A stretch of DNA of 50,108 nt from Salinicola socius (GCF_001937195.1 NZ_MSDO01000006.1:1-50108), one strand, 5' to 3'. Shown: positions 1 through 9,569, numbered from the stretch's first letter. Program-made: numbers and translations. Notes: generated from the letters alone by a model not told the origin.

Positions 1-31
1 GGCACTTCAACGGTTGGCGCATCAACATCAG

Positions 32-664
32 TTAGATCGCGGGGCCCCTTCTCGTCAGCTCCCAGACACTTTCGACCAGCCCCTCTTCGGCGGCGGATAC
101 GTCGTGCAGACTCAGTTCGAAATTGGGTGCCATCAACGCCTCCACCTCCTCATGACTCACGCTGAACGGCGGGCCACGCTCGGGATCCTGGTGGGTCAAC
201 GTCACCAGCAGGCCTCGCGTGCCCGGCAACAGCAGCTGCGCCAGATGATGGGCGTAGCGCTGACGCGTCGCCGGCGGTAGCGCGATGAGGGCGGCACGAT
301 CATAGAAGCCGGCGAGCTCCGCTGCCTGATCCACCTGGAAATGGAAGAAGTCGCCACACCACAACTCGACACTGCCCTGGCGAGTGCATTCGAAGCCCGA
401 TTGACGATAGCGCAGCGCCGGCTGATCGAGCTGCGCGACGAACTGGTCCACGGCCAGCGGCGACAATTCGACACCCAGCACTGGATGGCCGCGCTCGGCC
501 AGCCAGCGCATGTCACGACTCTTGCCACACAGCGGCACCAGAATCTTGGCACCGGCCTCGATCTCGAGCCGCTGCCAGTGGGCCGGCAACGCCGGATGGG
601 CCGCCTCGCGATGAAAGCCGATGCGCCCCTGCTGCCAGCGCTGCAGCCAGTCGGTCGTGGTCAT
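32..664 (-). CDS. tpm: Thiopurine S-methyltransferase (TPMT family)
   Basis: SAM-dependent class I methyltransferase of about 210 residues. In bacteria this family methylates thiopurines and, in some species, selenium or tellurium oxyanions. The visible family signature is the N-terminal WLQRWQQGRIGFH stretch, followed by the SAM-binding block VPLCGKSRDMRWLAERGH and GVELSPLAV. The C-terminal half contains the LVTLTHQDPERGPPFSVSHEE segment typical of TPMT. The reading frame runs further upstream to 697, but I chose the ATG at 664 (MTTTDWLQRW) because family members begin just before the WLQRW motif. It lies 16 bp downstream of the SH3-domain gene on the same strand and is probably cotranscribed. 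The cytoplasmic role is inferred from the family. Confidence 0.9.
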   Translation of the reverse strand: MTTTDWLQRWQQGRIGFHREAAHPALPAHWQRLEIEAGAKILVPLCGKSRDMRWLAERGHPVLGVELSPLAVDQFVAQLDQPALRYRQSGFECTRQGSVELWCGDFFHFQVDQAAELAGFYDRAALIALPPATRQRYAHHLAQLLLPGTRGLLVTLTHQDPERGPPFSVSHEEVEALMAPNFELSLHDVSAAEEGLVESVWELTRRGPAI

Positions 665-680
665 GACGCTTCTCGGAGAC

Positions 681-1298
681 TCAGAACCAGCGGTCACGCT
701 TGCGCCGACGACGTGGCAGATGCGGCACGATCAGCCCGACGATCAGGCCCGCGGCAGCGACCCCGCCGCCATACATGAAATAGCGCATCAGCAGATCTTC
801 TTCCTGGGTGTCCAGACGCGCCTGCATCTCACGCATCTTGCTCTCCGCCTGCGAATAGGCCTGGTTGAGCTGATTGTTGGTGGCCTGGAGATCGTCGGCC
901 TGAGCCTGACGGCTCTCGAGCTCGCTGCGCATATCGGCGACACGCTGATTCCACTCGTCATCGATACCGTTGAGACGCGTGGTCAACTGATCGACCTTCT
1001 TCTGCAATGCCGGCAGCTGCTGCTGGGCGCTGGGCTCATCCTGGACGAACTGGGACTGGACCCACACCTCGTCGCCTTCGGGGCCGCGGACCTGGGTGTA
1101 GTCGCCCTGGGTCTGCAGCACCGTGACCGGGTCACCGCTGGTGAGGGTGCCGACGATGCGATAACCGTCGGTCGGGCCGCTGCGCACGAACGTGGTCAAC
1201 GAATCACTGATCCAGTGACCATCCTGAGCCACGGCGGAAGCGGAAAACAGAGCCGCGCTCAGGGCGCAACCCACTACTGCATTTCGAATTTTCAACAT
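681..1298 (-). CDS. TIGR04211-type SH3 domain protein (YgiM-like)
   Basis: Envelope protein of 205 residues. It has a cleavable-looking signal peptide (residues 1-24, ending SASAVAQ), a bacterial SH3 domain at about 28-90 (FVRSGPTDGYRIVGTL, then VWVQSQFV), a long coiled coil at about 95-170 rich in Q, L and E, and one C-terminal transmembrane helix (GGGVAAAGLIVGLIVPHL) ending in an Arg/Lys-rich tail. This order matches the TIGR04211 family that includes E. coli YgiM. The topology suggests a periplasmic SH3 plus coiled coil anchored in the inner membrane by its C-terminus. Its partner is unknown, and binding to peptidoglycan is only an inference from the SH3 type. It is probably the first gene of a two-gene unit with tpm. 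Confidence 0.85.
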   Translation of the reverse strand: MLKIRNAVVGCALSAALFSASAVAQDGHWISDSLTTFVRSGPTDGYRIVGTLTSGDPVTVLQTQGDYTQVRGPEGDEVWVQSQFVQDEPSAQQQLPALQKKVDQLTTRLNGIDDEWNQRVADMRSELESRQAQADDLQATNNQLNQAYSQAESKMREMQARLDTQEEDLLMRYFMYGGGVAAAGLIVGLIVPHLPRRRRKRDRWF

Positions 1299-1376
1299 AT
1301 CGTCGTGATCTTAAGTGGCTGGTCGATAACGGTTGGGTAACGCTGTTCACGTAACGATGGATTGGGCGACGATGAG

Positions 1377-1403
1377 ACCGGCCTCGCTTCCTGCGAAGCC
1401 GGT
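1377..1403. terminator. Hairpin in the DUF1820-SH3 gene spacer
   Basis: Arms 1377-1387 and 1393-1403 pair over 11 positions with one mismatch around a 5-nt loop. The hairpin lies downstream of the DUF1820 stop and upstream of the SH3 gene, both on the minus strand. No T-run follows on either strand, so termination is uncertain and it may be only an RNA or DNA structure. Confidence 0.3.
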
Positions 1404-1568
1404 GAATCAATCATCCACACTTTCTGTGGATAACCGTTTGGACAACCTGCGTAGCGATCGTGCCATCCGCCGGCTGCCTCGGCATTGACGACAAATTGGT
1501 GAAAATCTAACCAACGCGAGGTATCCCGGATCCGCCTTTCCAGGCTCGATCCGTGGAACTCTGTCGTC

Positions 1569-1898
1569 TCAGCCATCATCCCGGGGCGGCCAGGCCATCG
1601 GGCGCGGGAACTCGGTGACATTGCCCTCCGCCTTGACCGCCTTTGCCACGCCACCGCGTTCGACCTCGTCGATACGCACGATGGCACTGTAGGGAATATA
1701 ACTGCGATTGACGCCATCGAACGTCCGTCTAAGCTTCTCGGCACCGGGATCGACGACCACCTTGGACTGATCCTCGAACACGAACGCTTCGACTTCGATG
1801 AAGCCCCACAGATCGCTTTGAAAGATCTCTCTGGCGTAGAGTTCCCAGACTTCGCCCTGATTGTGGAACACTACCCGATAGATCGGCTTGCTGGGCAT
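1569..1898 (-). CDS. DUF1820 family protein
   Basis: Small protein of 109 residues with no signal peptide or membrane segment. The sequence (IYRVVFHNQGEVWELYARE at residues 6-24, then GFIEVEAFVFE and YIPYSAIVRIDEVERGG) fits the DUF1820 family, known from pseudomonads and relatives, where it is commonly encoded beside miaB. That neighbour is kept here, divergently transcribed. The function is unknown. The segment YIPYSAIVRIDEV is the sort of beta-strand pattern found in small regulatory barrels, but this is only an impression. The ATG at 1898 lies about 260 bp from the miaB start, leaving room for divergent promoters. Confidence 0.85.
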   Translation of the reverse strand: MPSKPIYRVVFHNQGEVWELYAREIFQSDLWGFIEVEAFVFEDQSKVVVDPGAEKLRRTFDGVNRSYIPYSAIVRIDEVERGGVAKAVKAEGNVTEFPRPMAWPPRDDG

Positions 1899-2161
1899 AA
1901 ATGAACGGCTCTCTCGATATCATCGCCATATCGTCGGGCGACTCACCCGTGATCCTGGCGCGGCAAATAGGCGCAAGGTTACCACAGCCACCGCGCCATG
2001 CGAGCAGCGCGGGTTGGCTGTATCGTGCCATCCCCCGTATAATGCCGCGTTTTCGAGATGGCTTTAACGGCGCACTCTCCGCCTCAGCCGCTTTCTGTTT
2101 CCATCTTCTCTTTTCTCCACGGGGCATCGGTGACGCGCGCATGGTCGCAGCAACGCAATCT

Positions 2162-3511
2162 ATGACGAAAAAGCTCTTCATCAAGACCCACGGCTGTCAG
2201 ATGAACGAGTACGACTCCGGCCGTATCGCGGATCTGCTCGGTGAATCTCATCGTCTGGAACTGACCGACAACGAGAGTGAAGCCGATGTCATCCTGCTCA
2301 ATACCTGCTCGATTCGCGAGAAGGCGCAGGAAAAGGTGTTTCACCAGCTCGGCCGTTGGAAAAAGCTGAAGGCCGCGAAACCGGATCTGGTCATCGGCGT
2401 CGGCGGCTGCGTCGCCAGCCAGGAAGGCGAGAACATCCGCAAGCGCGCGCCTCACGTCGATATGGTGTTCGGCCCGCAGACCCTGCACCGACTCCCCACC
2501 ATGCTGGACGCCCGCAGCAAGAGCGCGTCACCGATCCAGACGGTGGATGTGACGTTCCCCGAGATCGAGAAGTTCGACCATCTGCCCAAGCCCAAATCCG
2601 ATGGCGCGACCGCGTTCGTCTCGGTGATGGAGGGCTGTTCCAAGTACTGCACTTTCTGCGTCGTGCCCTACACCCGGGGCGAAGAGGTGTCGCGACCTTT
2701 CGAATCGGTGATGGAAGAGATCGTGCATCTGGCCGAACAGGGCGTGCGCGAGATCAACCTGCTGGGCCAGAACGTCAACGCGTATCGCGGTCTGGACGAG
2801 AGCGGGGATGAGATCGATCTGGCGGAACTGATCGCTTGCGTGGCGGCTGTAGACGGTATCGATCGCATCCGCTTCACCACCTCGCATCCGGTCGAGTTCA
2901 CCGACAGCCTGATCGAAGCCTATGGCGAGATACCCGAGCTGGTCAGCCACCTGCATCTGCCGGTCCAGTCCGGCTCGGACCGCATCCTAGCCGCCATGAA
3001 GCGTGGCCATGGCCGCGACATGTACATCGACAAGCTCGAGCGCATCCGCGCCCTGCGTCCGGACATCAGCTTCTCCTCGGACTTCATCATCGGTTTTCCC
3101 GGGGAGACCGACGCCGACTTCGAAGACACCATGGACCTGATCCAGCGCATCGGCTTCGATGCTTCTTTCAGCTTCATCTATTCGAAGCGCCCCGGCACGC
3201 CGGCCTCCGGCCTGCCGGACGACATCTCGGCAGAGACCAAGAAGCAGCGCCTGGCCCTCCTGCAGGATCGACTCAATCAACAGACGCTGCAGATCAGCCG
3301 CCGCATGGTGGGGAATCGGGAGCGGATTCTGGTCACCGGATTTTCACCCAGGGATCCGGCGCAGCTGTCCGGGCGGACCGAAAACAACCGCGTGGTCAAT
3401 TTCCGGGCCGACGATCCGACCTCGCTGATCGGCTATTTCGTCGACGTCACCATCACCGAAGCGCTACCCAATTCGCTGCGCGGCGAACTGATATCCGCCG
3501 AGCGCCATTGA
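2162..3511 (+). CDS. miaB: tRNA-2-methylthio-N6-dimethylallyladenosine synthase MiaB
   Basis: Radical-SAM methylthiotransferase that adds the 2-methylthio group to i6A37 of tRNAs reading UNN codons. The protein is 449 residues. The N-terminal domain holds the auxiliary-cluster cysteines C12, C49 and C83 ([27 protein letters not shown]). The radical-SAM motif CxxxCxxC is at C159, C163 and C166 ([10 protein letters not shown]), and a TRAM domain ends the protein (about 380-445). The frame is open back to 1901, and an ATG at 2141 is also in frame. I chose 2162 because [19 protein letters not shown] aligns directly with known MiaB N-termini. All iron-sulfur ligands are present, so it should be active. 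Confidence 0.97.
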   Translation: MTKKLFIKTHGCQMNEYDSGRIADLLGESHRLELTDNESEADVILLNTCSIREKAQEKVFHQLGRWKKLKAAKPDLVIGVGGCVASQEGENIRKRAPHVDMVFGPQTLHRLPTMLDARSKSASPIQTVDVTFPEIEKFDHLPKPKSDGATAFVSVMEGCSKYCTFCVVPYTRGEEVSRPFESVMEEIVHLAEQGVREINLLGQNVNAYRGLDESGDEIDLAELIACVAAVDGIDRIRFTTSHPVEFTDSLIEAYGEIPELVSHLHLPVQSGSDRILAAMKRGHGRDMYIDKLERIRALRPDISFSSDFIIGFPGETDADFEDTMDLIQRIGFDASFSFIYSKRPGTPASGLPDDISAETKKQRLALLQDRLNQQTLQISRRMVGNRERILVTGFSPRDPAQLSGRTENNRVVNFRADDPTSLIGYFVDVTITEALPNSLRGELISAERH

Positions 3512-3521
3512 GTTAGCCTCG

Positions 3522-3626
3522 ATCGACCTCATCTAAGGTCGATGCACCGCTTCCTGCCGGCCCCGAACAGGATTAACCCTGATCATTGCTCCGGCAGGAA
3601 GCGGCGCAGTAAGCTGGTGACAGCTT
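3522..3626 (+). other. Structured spacer between miaB and ybeZ: three successive hairpins
   Basis: Eleven bases after the miaB stop comes an 8-bp stem (3522-3529 with 3536-3543). Next is a perfect 14-bp inverted repeat, 3547-3560 (CCGCTTCCTGCCGG) with 3591-3604, around a 30-nt loop. Past one mismatch it gains three more pairs (3543-3545 with 3606-3608). Its loop can form a small CAGG/CCTG hairpin. A third stem (3611-3616 with 3621-3626) is followed by TTTT and, further on, TTTTT near 3640. The last element could be a weak intrinsic terminator for miaB. The large middle stem is unusually long for that job and could be a processing site or a mobile palindromic element. Confidence 0.6.
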
Positions 3627-3683
3627 TTCAAGATCGCATCTTTTTCCAAATCAACTTATTTCAACCGAACGGATCTCTTTGCG

Positions 3684-4751
3684 TTGACCCAAGACCAACA
3701 GTCTGACAATCGCGTCGTGTCTCTGACACTCGAACCCAACGATCCCATGCGGCTGGCCAATCTCTGTGGTCAACGCGACGAACACCTGAAGCTGGTCGAG
3801 GCGCGCCTGGACGTCACGCTGCGCAATCGTGGCAATGTCTTCCAGATGGCCGGGCCGGACGCCAGCGTCAAGGCGGCGGCGAACGTGCTCGAGCATCTCT
3901 ACCGCGAAACCGAAGCCGACGAGCTGACACCGGACACGGTGCATCTCTATCTGCAGGAGTCGGGCGTCGAGGCGCTGGAGGAGGAGACCGGCGACATCGA
4001 AGCTGGCGGTCTGCTCATCCGGACCCCGCGAACGCTGGTCAAACCCCGGGGTTTCAATCAGCAGGGGTATGTCGCCAGCATTCGTCGCCACGACATCAAT
4101 TTCGGTATCGGCCCCGCGGGCACCGGCAAGACGTATCTGGCGGTGGCGGCGGCGGTCGAAGCGCTCAATCGCCAGGAAGTCAGACGTATTCTGCTGGTGC
4201 GTCCGGCGGTAGAGGCTGGCGAGAAGCTCGGCTTCCTGCCGGGCGATCTGGCGCAGAAGATCGATCCCTACCTGCGCCCGCTTTACGACGCCCTCTACGA
4301 AATGCTGGGCTTCGAGCACGTCAACAAGTTGATCGAGCGACAGATCATCGAGATCGCGCCGCTGGCCTACATGCGTGGCCGAACGCTCAACAATGCCTTC
4401 ATCATTCTCGACGAGAGCCAGAACACCACCCGCGAGCAGATGAAGATGTTTCTGACCCGGATCGGCTTCGGTTCGACCGCCGTGATCACCGGCGATGCGA
4501 CCCAGGTCGATCTGCCGCGAGGCTCGAGTTCGGGACTGATCCACGTGCTCGAGGTGCTGCGCGATACCGCGGGCATCGGGATCACGCAGTTCGCGCCCAA
4601 GGACGTCGTTCGGCATCCGCTGGTGCAGCGCATCATCGAAGCCTACGACATTCACGAGGCGACCGAGGAAGGCGCCCAGCGTCAACGCCGGGAAGATCGT
4701 CGCCAGGCGCGGCTCGATGCCGAACCCCATCGGGACCGCGACGACTCATGA
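3684..4751 (+). CDS. ybeZ: PhoH-family ATPase YbeZ
   Basis: PhoH-like P-loop ATPase of about 355 residues, the partner of the endoribonuclease YbeY. The N-terminal third (about 1-115) is the YbeZ-specific KH-like part. The PhoH domain follows, with Walker A GPAGTGKT at 143-150, the [16 protein letters not shown] block, and Walker [10 protein letters not shown] near 240. The tail after 325 is very rich in Glu, Arg and Gln. The start is uncertain: TTG at 3684 is the longest reasonable choice and GTG at 3717 ([10 protein letters not shown]) is the alternative. Neither has a strong ribosome-binding site. The stop overlaps the ybeY ATG (ATGA), implying translational coupling. Confidence 0.93.
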   Translation: MTQDQQSDNRVVSLTLEPNDPMRLANLCGQRDEHLKLVEARLDVTLRNRGNVFQMAGPDASVKAAANVLEHLYRETEADELTPDTVHLYLQESGVEALEEETGDIEAGGLLIRTPRTLVKPRGFNQQGYVASIRRHDINFGIGPAGTGKTYLAVAAAVEALNRQEVRRILLVRPAVEAGEKLGFLPGDLAQKIDPYLRPLYDALYEMLGFEHVNKLIERQIIEIAPLAYMRGRTLNNAFIILDESQNTTREQMKMFLTRIGFGSTAVITGDATQVDLPRGSSSGLIHVLEVLRDTAGIGITQFAPKDVVRHPLVQRIIEAYDIHEATEEGAQRQRREDRRQARLDAEPHRDRDDS

Positions 4752-5233
4752 GCCCCGAGATCGATCGCCAGGTCGTCATCAGCGCCGCGGCCGAAGTCGC
4801 GCTGCCAACGCGGGCGGACCTGGAAGCCTGGGTCGGCGCGGTGCTCGAGCGTGAAGGTGACGCACGTCATGAATTGACGATCCGCTTCGTCGAGCGCGAA
4901 GAGAGTCGACAGCTCAACCGCGATTATCGCGGCAAGGACAAGCCGACCAACGTGCTCTCCTTTCCGTTCGAGACGCCGCCCGGGCTCGAGCTGCCCCTGC
5001 TCGGTGACCTGGTGATCTGTCACGACATCGTGGTGGATGAAGCACGGGAACAGCGCAAGTCGACCCACGATCACTACGCCCATCTGGTAATACACGGCTG
5101 CTTGCATTTACTCGGCTATGACCATATAGATGATCAGGAAGCCGAGCAGATGGAGTCGCTGGAAAGAACCCTGCTCACTCAATTTGGCATTGCGGACCCG
5201 TATCGCCTGGTCGACCCGGAATCCGATGCCTAG
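4748..5233 (+). CDS. ybeY: Endoribonuclease YbeY (rRNA maturation factor)
   Basis: Zinc-dependent single-strand endoribonuclease involved in 16S rRNA 3'-end maturation and 70S ribosome quality control. The protein is 161 residues, the normal length. The metal-binding signature [11 protein letters not shown] gives H116, H120 and H126. The conserved [10 protein letters not shown] and [11 protein letters not shown] blocks precede it. Its ATG overlaps the ybeZ stop by four bases, as expected for the YbeZ-YbeY pair. The stretch between its stop and corC is 291 bp, longer than the other gaps in this cluster. Confidence 0.96.
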   Translation: MSPEIDRQVVISAAAEVALPTRADLEAWVGAVLEREGDARHELTIRFVEREESRQLNRDYRGKDKPTNVLSFPFETPPGLELPLLGDLVICHDIVVDEAREQRKSTHDHYAHLVIHGCLHLLGYDHIDDQEAEQMESLERTLLTQFGIADPYRLVDPESDA

Positions 5234-5524
5234 ACCTCGACGCGAAGCGCCAATACTCAGCACCATGCCGACACCGACCCGATCTTCCCGCCTGATGTGG
5301 GAAGGATCCAGCGAGACCCCTGGCTTGCCGGCCGAACCGCCCGACGAGCCTCCGCCTGGCCGCCTCCGGATCGCGGACGGCCCCCTTTGGATAACGATCA
5401 TCGATTCAGCACGCGCCAACATCGGGCGCGCGCCGAGTTCGGCGTGGCCATGCTTTCGTTTGCTACGCCCCCGCAGTATCGTTTCCCCTTTCCGTGCGTC
5501 ATCCGAGGACAAGAGACCACAGTC

Positions 5525-6418
5525 ATGAGCGAAGACCGATCGAGTAGCCAGAGCAGTCGTTCCTGGCTTGAAAAACTCATCAGTACCTTCTCTAGCGATT
5601 TCGATGAACCCAGCTCCCGCGAGGAGCTACTCACCTTCCTGCGCGAGGCCGGCCCTCGGCTCAATCTCGATCAGGATGCGCTGACCATCATCGAAGGCGC
5701 GTTCCAGATCAGCGATCAGCAGGTGCGCGAGGTGATGATTCCCCGCTCCCAGGTCACCGCCATCAGCGTGGCGCAGCGCCCGGAAGATTGCCTGCCGATC
5801 ATTCTGGAGACCGCCCACTCGCGCTACCCGGTCATCGACGACAACCTCGATGACGTGCTGGGCATCCTGCTGGTCAAGGATCTGCTGCCGCTGCTCAAGG
5901 ACAATACCGATGAGCGCGAGACGTTCGAACTGCGCGAGGTGCTGCGTCCGGCGATGTTCGTTCCCGAGTCCAAGCGCCTCAACAGTCTGCTCAAGGAGTT
6001 TCGCGATACGCATAACCACATGGCGATCGTGGTCGACGAGTATGGAGGGACCGCCGGTATCGTCACCATCGAGGATATCCTCGAGCAGATCGTCGGCGAT
6101 ATCGAAGACGAGCATGATACCGACGAGGAAGAGGACATTCGCAACATGGGCGACGGCACTTACGCCGTACGGGCGCTGACGCCGATCGAGGATTTCAACG
6201 AACACTTCGATACCGAATTCTCCGACGACGAGTTCGACACCGTCGGCGGCCTGATCATGCAACGTTTCGGCCATCTACCCGGCCGCAACGAGTATACCGA
6301 TCTCGGCCAATGGCGCTTCACCGTGCTCAACGCCGACAATCGCCGCATTCGTCTGCTGCAGGCCAAACCGGTACCGGCCGAGGTCGAAACGGAGTCGCCA
6401 CGACGCATCGAGAGCTGA
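5525..6418 (+). CDS. corC: HlyC/CorC-family CBS-domain protein (CorC/YbeX)
   Basis: Cytoplasmic protein of 297 residues, historically linked to Mg2+/Co2+ efflux and, in later work on E. coli YbeX, to ribosome metabolism. After a Ser/Glu-rich N-terminus (1-35) come REELLTFLREAG and the family block VREVMIPRSQVTAIS. Two CBS domains cover about 70-195 (HSRYPVIDDNLDDVLGILLVKD; HNHMAIVVDEYGGTAGIVTIED), followed by an EDEHDTDEEED acidic linker and the C-terminal CorC/HlyC domain (about 215-290, DEFDTVGGLIMQRFGHLPG). The frame is open upstream to 5297, but the ATG at 5525 gives the expected MSEDRSS start. It belongs to the ybeZ-ybeY-corC-lnt cluster. Confidence 0.93.
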   Translation: MSEDRSSSQSSRSWLEKLISTFSSDFDEPSSREELLTFLREAGPRLNLDQDALTIIEGAFQISDQQVREVMIPRSQVTAISVAQRPEDCLPIILETAHSRYPVIDDNLDDVLGILLVKDLLPLLKDNTDERETFELREVLRPAMFVPESKRLNSLLKEFRDTHNHMAIVVDEYGGTAGIVTIEDILEQIVGDIEDEHDTDEEEDIRNMGDGTYAVRALTPIEDFNEHFDTEFSDDEFDTVGGLIMQRFGHLPGRNEYTDLGQWRFTVLNADNRRIRLLQAKPVPAEVETESPRRIES

Positions 6419-6516
6419 TCCCCTGACGATGCTTCCCCCGCGCTGGTGCCATGACACCAGCGCATTCCCGCAGCAACTTTGATATAAGGGCACTTTTCGC
6501 AAGGAGTGCCCCTGAC

Positions 6517-8004
6517 ATGCCGCAAGCCAAGCCGTTGATTTCCGACCGCCGACCCTGGCCGGGTTATCTCGCTGCACTGCTCGCCGGCGGGTTCTCCACG
6601 CTCACCTTCGCCCCCTTCCACTTATGGTGGCTGGGTCCGATCGCCGTGGCCCTGATGTATCTCGGCCACCACCGATTGAGCGTCGGTCAGACTGCCCTGC
6701 GCGGATGGCTGTTCGGGGTCGGGCTTTTCGGTAGCGGCACGTCCTGGGTCTACGTCTCGATCCACGACTACGGTTACACCGGTGTACCGCTGGCACTGTT
6801 CCTGACCGCGCTGTTCGTCGGCACGCTGTCCCTGTTTCCCGCGCTGGTTTTCGGCCTCTACCGACGATTCACTTCACCGCGCCTGGCGTTTCTCAGCTTC
6901 GCTGGCGTGTGGGTGCTGGGTGAGGCTCTTCGCAGCTGGGCATTCACCGGTTTTCCCTGGCTGCTGCTGGGCAGCGCGCAGGTCGACTCGCCGCTGGCAC
7001 CCTGGGCGCCGATCGGCGGCGTCTACCTGCTGTCATTGATCGTCGCGCTCAGCGGCACGCTTCTGGTCGAACTCTGTCGTCGACGCTGGTGGGCCATCGC
7101 CCCCATCGCCCTGCTGTGGCTGGTGCCGCTGGCCCTGCCCAACCACTGGACGACGCAGGCTGCCGATCCAGTGCGCATGGCACTGCTGCAAGGCAACCTG
7201 CCCCAGCTCTCCAAATGGAGCGCCGAGGGGCAGCGCAACGCCGTCAACACCTACAGCCGGATGACGCGTCAACTGCCCGACGACGTCGACGTCATCTTGT
7301 GGCCGGAAACCGCGCTGCCGATGTTCGAGAGAGAGGCTCGACCGTTCATGGCGCGCCTGCAGTCGACGCTGCCTCCGGAGACGTCGCTGCTGACCGGTAT
7401 CGTCCAGCGTGACGAAGCCGGACGCTACTACAACGCGATTACCGGCGTCGGCGATGTTCGCGGCGAGTACCGCAAGAGTCATCTGGTGCCATTCGGCGAA
7501 TTCCTGCCGCTGGATTTCCTGCTGCGCGGGATCATCGACTTCTTCAACCTGCCGATGTCTGACTTTACTGCCGGTGCCGACTCCCAGCCGCCAATCCTGA
7601 CCCATGGCATCGCCATCGGCAGCGCCATCTGCTACGAGATCGTCTATCCCGACCTGGTTGCCGAGCGCGCCCGCGACGCCAATGTGCTGCTGACGGTTTC
7701 CAACGACACCTGGTTCGGTCGCTCGATCGGACCGCTGCAGCATCTGCAGATGGCCCGGTTACGCGCCCTCGAAAATGGACGCTACGTCGTTCGTGCCACC
7801 AGCAACGGCGTCACCGCGATCATCGACGATCAAGGACGGCTGCAGGAACGGGGCCCACAGTTCGAGACCGTCAGCGTCGTCGGCGACGTCGTGCCGATGA
7901 CCGGGCTGACGCCGTTCACGCGCATCGGCAGCTGGCCGACCTGGCTGCTATCGTTGTTGCTGCTGGCCCCGGCGGTGGTGAGAAAGGCCCATCGGTCTCG
8001 ATAA
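6517..8004 (+). CDS. lnt: Apolipoprotein N-acyltransferase
   Basis: Inner-membrane enzyme that adds the third acyl chain to the N-terminal cysteine of lipoproteins, needed for Lol sorting. The protein is 495 residues. About six transmembrane helices fill residues 15-215 and one follows at the C-terminus (about 470-490), flanking a nitrilase-type catalytic domain (about 225-460). The catalytic triad is visible as E264 (LWPETALPMFE), K320 (YRKSHLVPFGEFLPL) and C372 (GSAICYEIVYPDL). I chose the ATG at 6517 because AAGGAG sits at 6501-6506. An in-frame ATG at 6451 would add 22 residues without a ribosome-binding site. It ends the ybeZ-ybeY-corC-lnt cluster. Confidence 0.96.
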   Translation: MPQAKPLISDRRPWPGYLAALLAGGFSTLTFAPFHLWWLGPIAVALMYLGHHRLSVGQTALRGWLFGVGLFGSGTSWVYVSIHDYGYTGVPLALFLTALFVGTLSLFPALVFGLYRRFTSPRLAFLSFAGVWVLGEALRSWAFTGFPWLLLGSAQVDSPLAPWAPIGGVYLLSLIVALSGTLLVELCRRRWWAIAPIALLWLVPLALPNHWTTQAADPVRMALLQGNLPQLSKWSAEGQRNAVNTYSRMTRQLPDDVDVILWPETALPMFEREARPFMARLQSTLPPETSLLTGIVQRDEAGRYYNAITGVGDVRGEYRKSHLVPFGEFLPLDFLLRGIIDFFNLPMSDFTAGADSQPPILTHGIAIGSAICYEIVYPDLVAERARDANVLLTVSNDTWFGRSIGPLQHLQMARLRALENGRYVVRATSNGVTAIIDDQGRLQERGPQFETVSVVGDVVPMTGLTPFTRIGSWPTWLLSLLLLAPAVVRKAHRSR

Positions 8005-8195
8005 GCGACCGCTCCACGCCGCCACACCCCAGGCCATCGAGTGCCTGAGGCGTGGCCGCCTCCTCTGGGGCGACCGACGAATTCCGGATATGCGACGCGC
8101 GTTTATCGATTGGTTCCAAGCCAGCGTGCGGGACTTGCCTCCAGACAACCGATAGCGTTGGATGGAGGTCTTCATTTCCGGTCATCGAGCGTGTC

Positions 8196-9569
8196 ATGAC
8201 ACTGCCACTGGTCTCCCCCGACGATATCCGCAGCGCCTTCTCGCAAGCCATGTCCGACATGTATCGCCAGGAGGTGCCGCAATATGGCGATCTGCTCGAG
8301 CTGGTCGCCAATATCAACCGCGCCACGCTCGAGGCGGATCCGGCGCTGGCCGACCGGTTGAGCGCCCACGACGAGACGTCGCGTCTGGACGTCGAGCGCC
8401 ACGGCGCGATTCGCGTCGGCACCACCGAAGAGCTGTCGATGCTGAGACGCGTCTTTGCGCTGATGGGCATGTTTCCGGTGAGCTATTACGATCTGTCGGA
8501 GGCTGGCGTTCCCGTTCACTCCACCGCCTTTCGACCGATCGATGAAAACTCGCTCAAGCGCAACCCGTTCCGAGTGTTCACCTCGCTGCTACGTCTGGAG
8601 CTGATCGAGGAAGACGCCTTGCGCCGCCAGGCAGCTGCCATTCTGGCCGAGCGCGATATCTTCACGTCCGGTGCGAGAGCGCTGGTCGCGATCGGCGAGC
8701 GTCAGGGCGGTTTCGATAGCGACCAGGCCGAGCGGTTCGTGACCGAAATTCTGGAAACCTTCCGCTGGCATCGCGACGCAACCGTCGATCACGAAACCTA
8801 CCAGGCGCTGCACGACGCGCACCGCCTCGTGGCGGACGTGGTCTGCTTCCGCGGCCCGCATATCAACCATCTCACCCCGCGTACGCTGGATATCGACGCG
8901 GCTCAGGCCGCAATGCCCGACTACGGCATCACGCCCAAGGCGGTCATCGAAGGGCCGCCCCGACGCGAATGGCCCATCCTGCTGCGCCAGACCAGTTTCA
9001 AGGCGCTGGAAGAATCCGTGCGCTTCGCCGACAGCGACGGCGGCACTCACACCGCCCGTTTCGGCGAGATCGAGCAGCGTGGCGTCGCGCTGACAGCCAA
9101 GGGACGAGCGCTGTACGACGAGCTACTGACCCGATCCCGTCAGGCGCCGACCGCCAGCGACAACCTCTCCCATCAGCGCCAGCTGAGCGAGTGTTTCGCC
9201 GCGTTTCCCGACGACCTGCCAACGCTTCGACGTGAGGCGCTCGCCTATTTCCGCTATCGGATCAGCGAGAACGGTCGTCAGCGGCTGGCCGGCGGGGAGA
9301 CGGCGCCGGCCTCGCTCGACGATGCCATGGAGGCTGACTGGATCGATGCCACGCCGATCACCTACGAGGATTTTCTGCCGGTCAGCGCCGCAGGCATCTT
9401 CCAGTCGAACCTCGGCGATGCCCAGCACCAAGCCTATGCCAGCGAGTCCAATCAGGGCGCTTTCGAACTCGCCCTCGGCCGGCCGGTCCATGACGAATTC
9501 GAGCTGTACAGCCGACTGCAGGAAGATTCGCTGACACGAGTGCGTCAGCAATTGGGGCTCGATGGCTGA
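8196..9569 (+). CDS. 2-oxoadipate dioxygenase/decarboxylase (DUF1338/HglS, YdcJ-like)
   Basis: Non-haem iron enzyme of 457 residues in the DUF1338 family. The characterised member HglS of Pseudomonas putida converts 2-oxoadipate to D-2-hydroxyglutarate in D-lysine catabolism. The family's metal triad appears here as H69 (ERHGAIRVGT), H225 (PHINHLTPRTLDID) and E291 (RFGEIEQRGVAL). The conserved arginine R73 is also present. The RPIDENSLKRNPFRVFTSLL segment is characteristic. I chose the ATG at 8196, near the usual family N-terminus; the frame itself is open to 8052. It lies 191 bp after lnt and 127 bp before an MHS transporter, so its substrate may be imported by that neighbour (inference). 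Confidence 0.85.
   Translation: MTLPLVSPDDIRSAFSQAMSDMYRQEVPQYGDLLELVANINRATLEADPALADRLSAHDETSRLDVERHGAIRVGTTEELSMLRRVFALMGMFPVSYYDLSEAGVPVHSTAFRPIDENSLKRNPFRVFTSLLRLELIEEDALRRQAAAILAERDIFTSGARALVAIGERQGGFDSDQAERFVTEILETFRWHRDATVDHETYQALHDAHRLVADVVCFRGPHINHLTPRTLDIDAAQAAMPDYGITPKAVIEGPPRREWPILLRQTSFKALEESVRFADSDGGTHTARFGEIEQRGVALTAKGRALYDELLTRSRQAPTASDNLSHQRQLSECFAAFPDDLPTLRREALAYFRYRISENGRQRLAGGETAPASLDDAMEADWIDATPITYEDFLPVSAAGIFQSNLGDAQHQAYASESNQGAFELALGRPVHDEFELYSRLQEDSLTRVRQQLGLDG

Noticed and set aside
1901-2161. N-terminal extension of MiaB from the longest open frame
   Set aside because: The extra 87 codons have no similarity to MiaB and overlap the promoter region shared with the DUF1820 gene.
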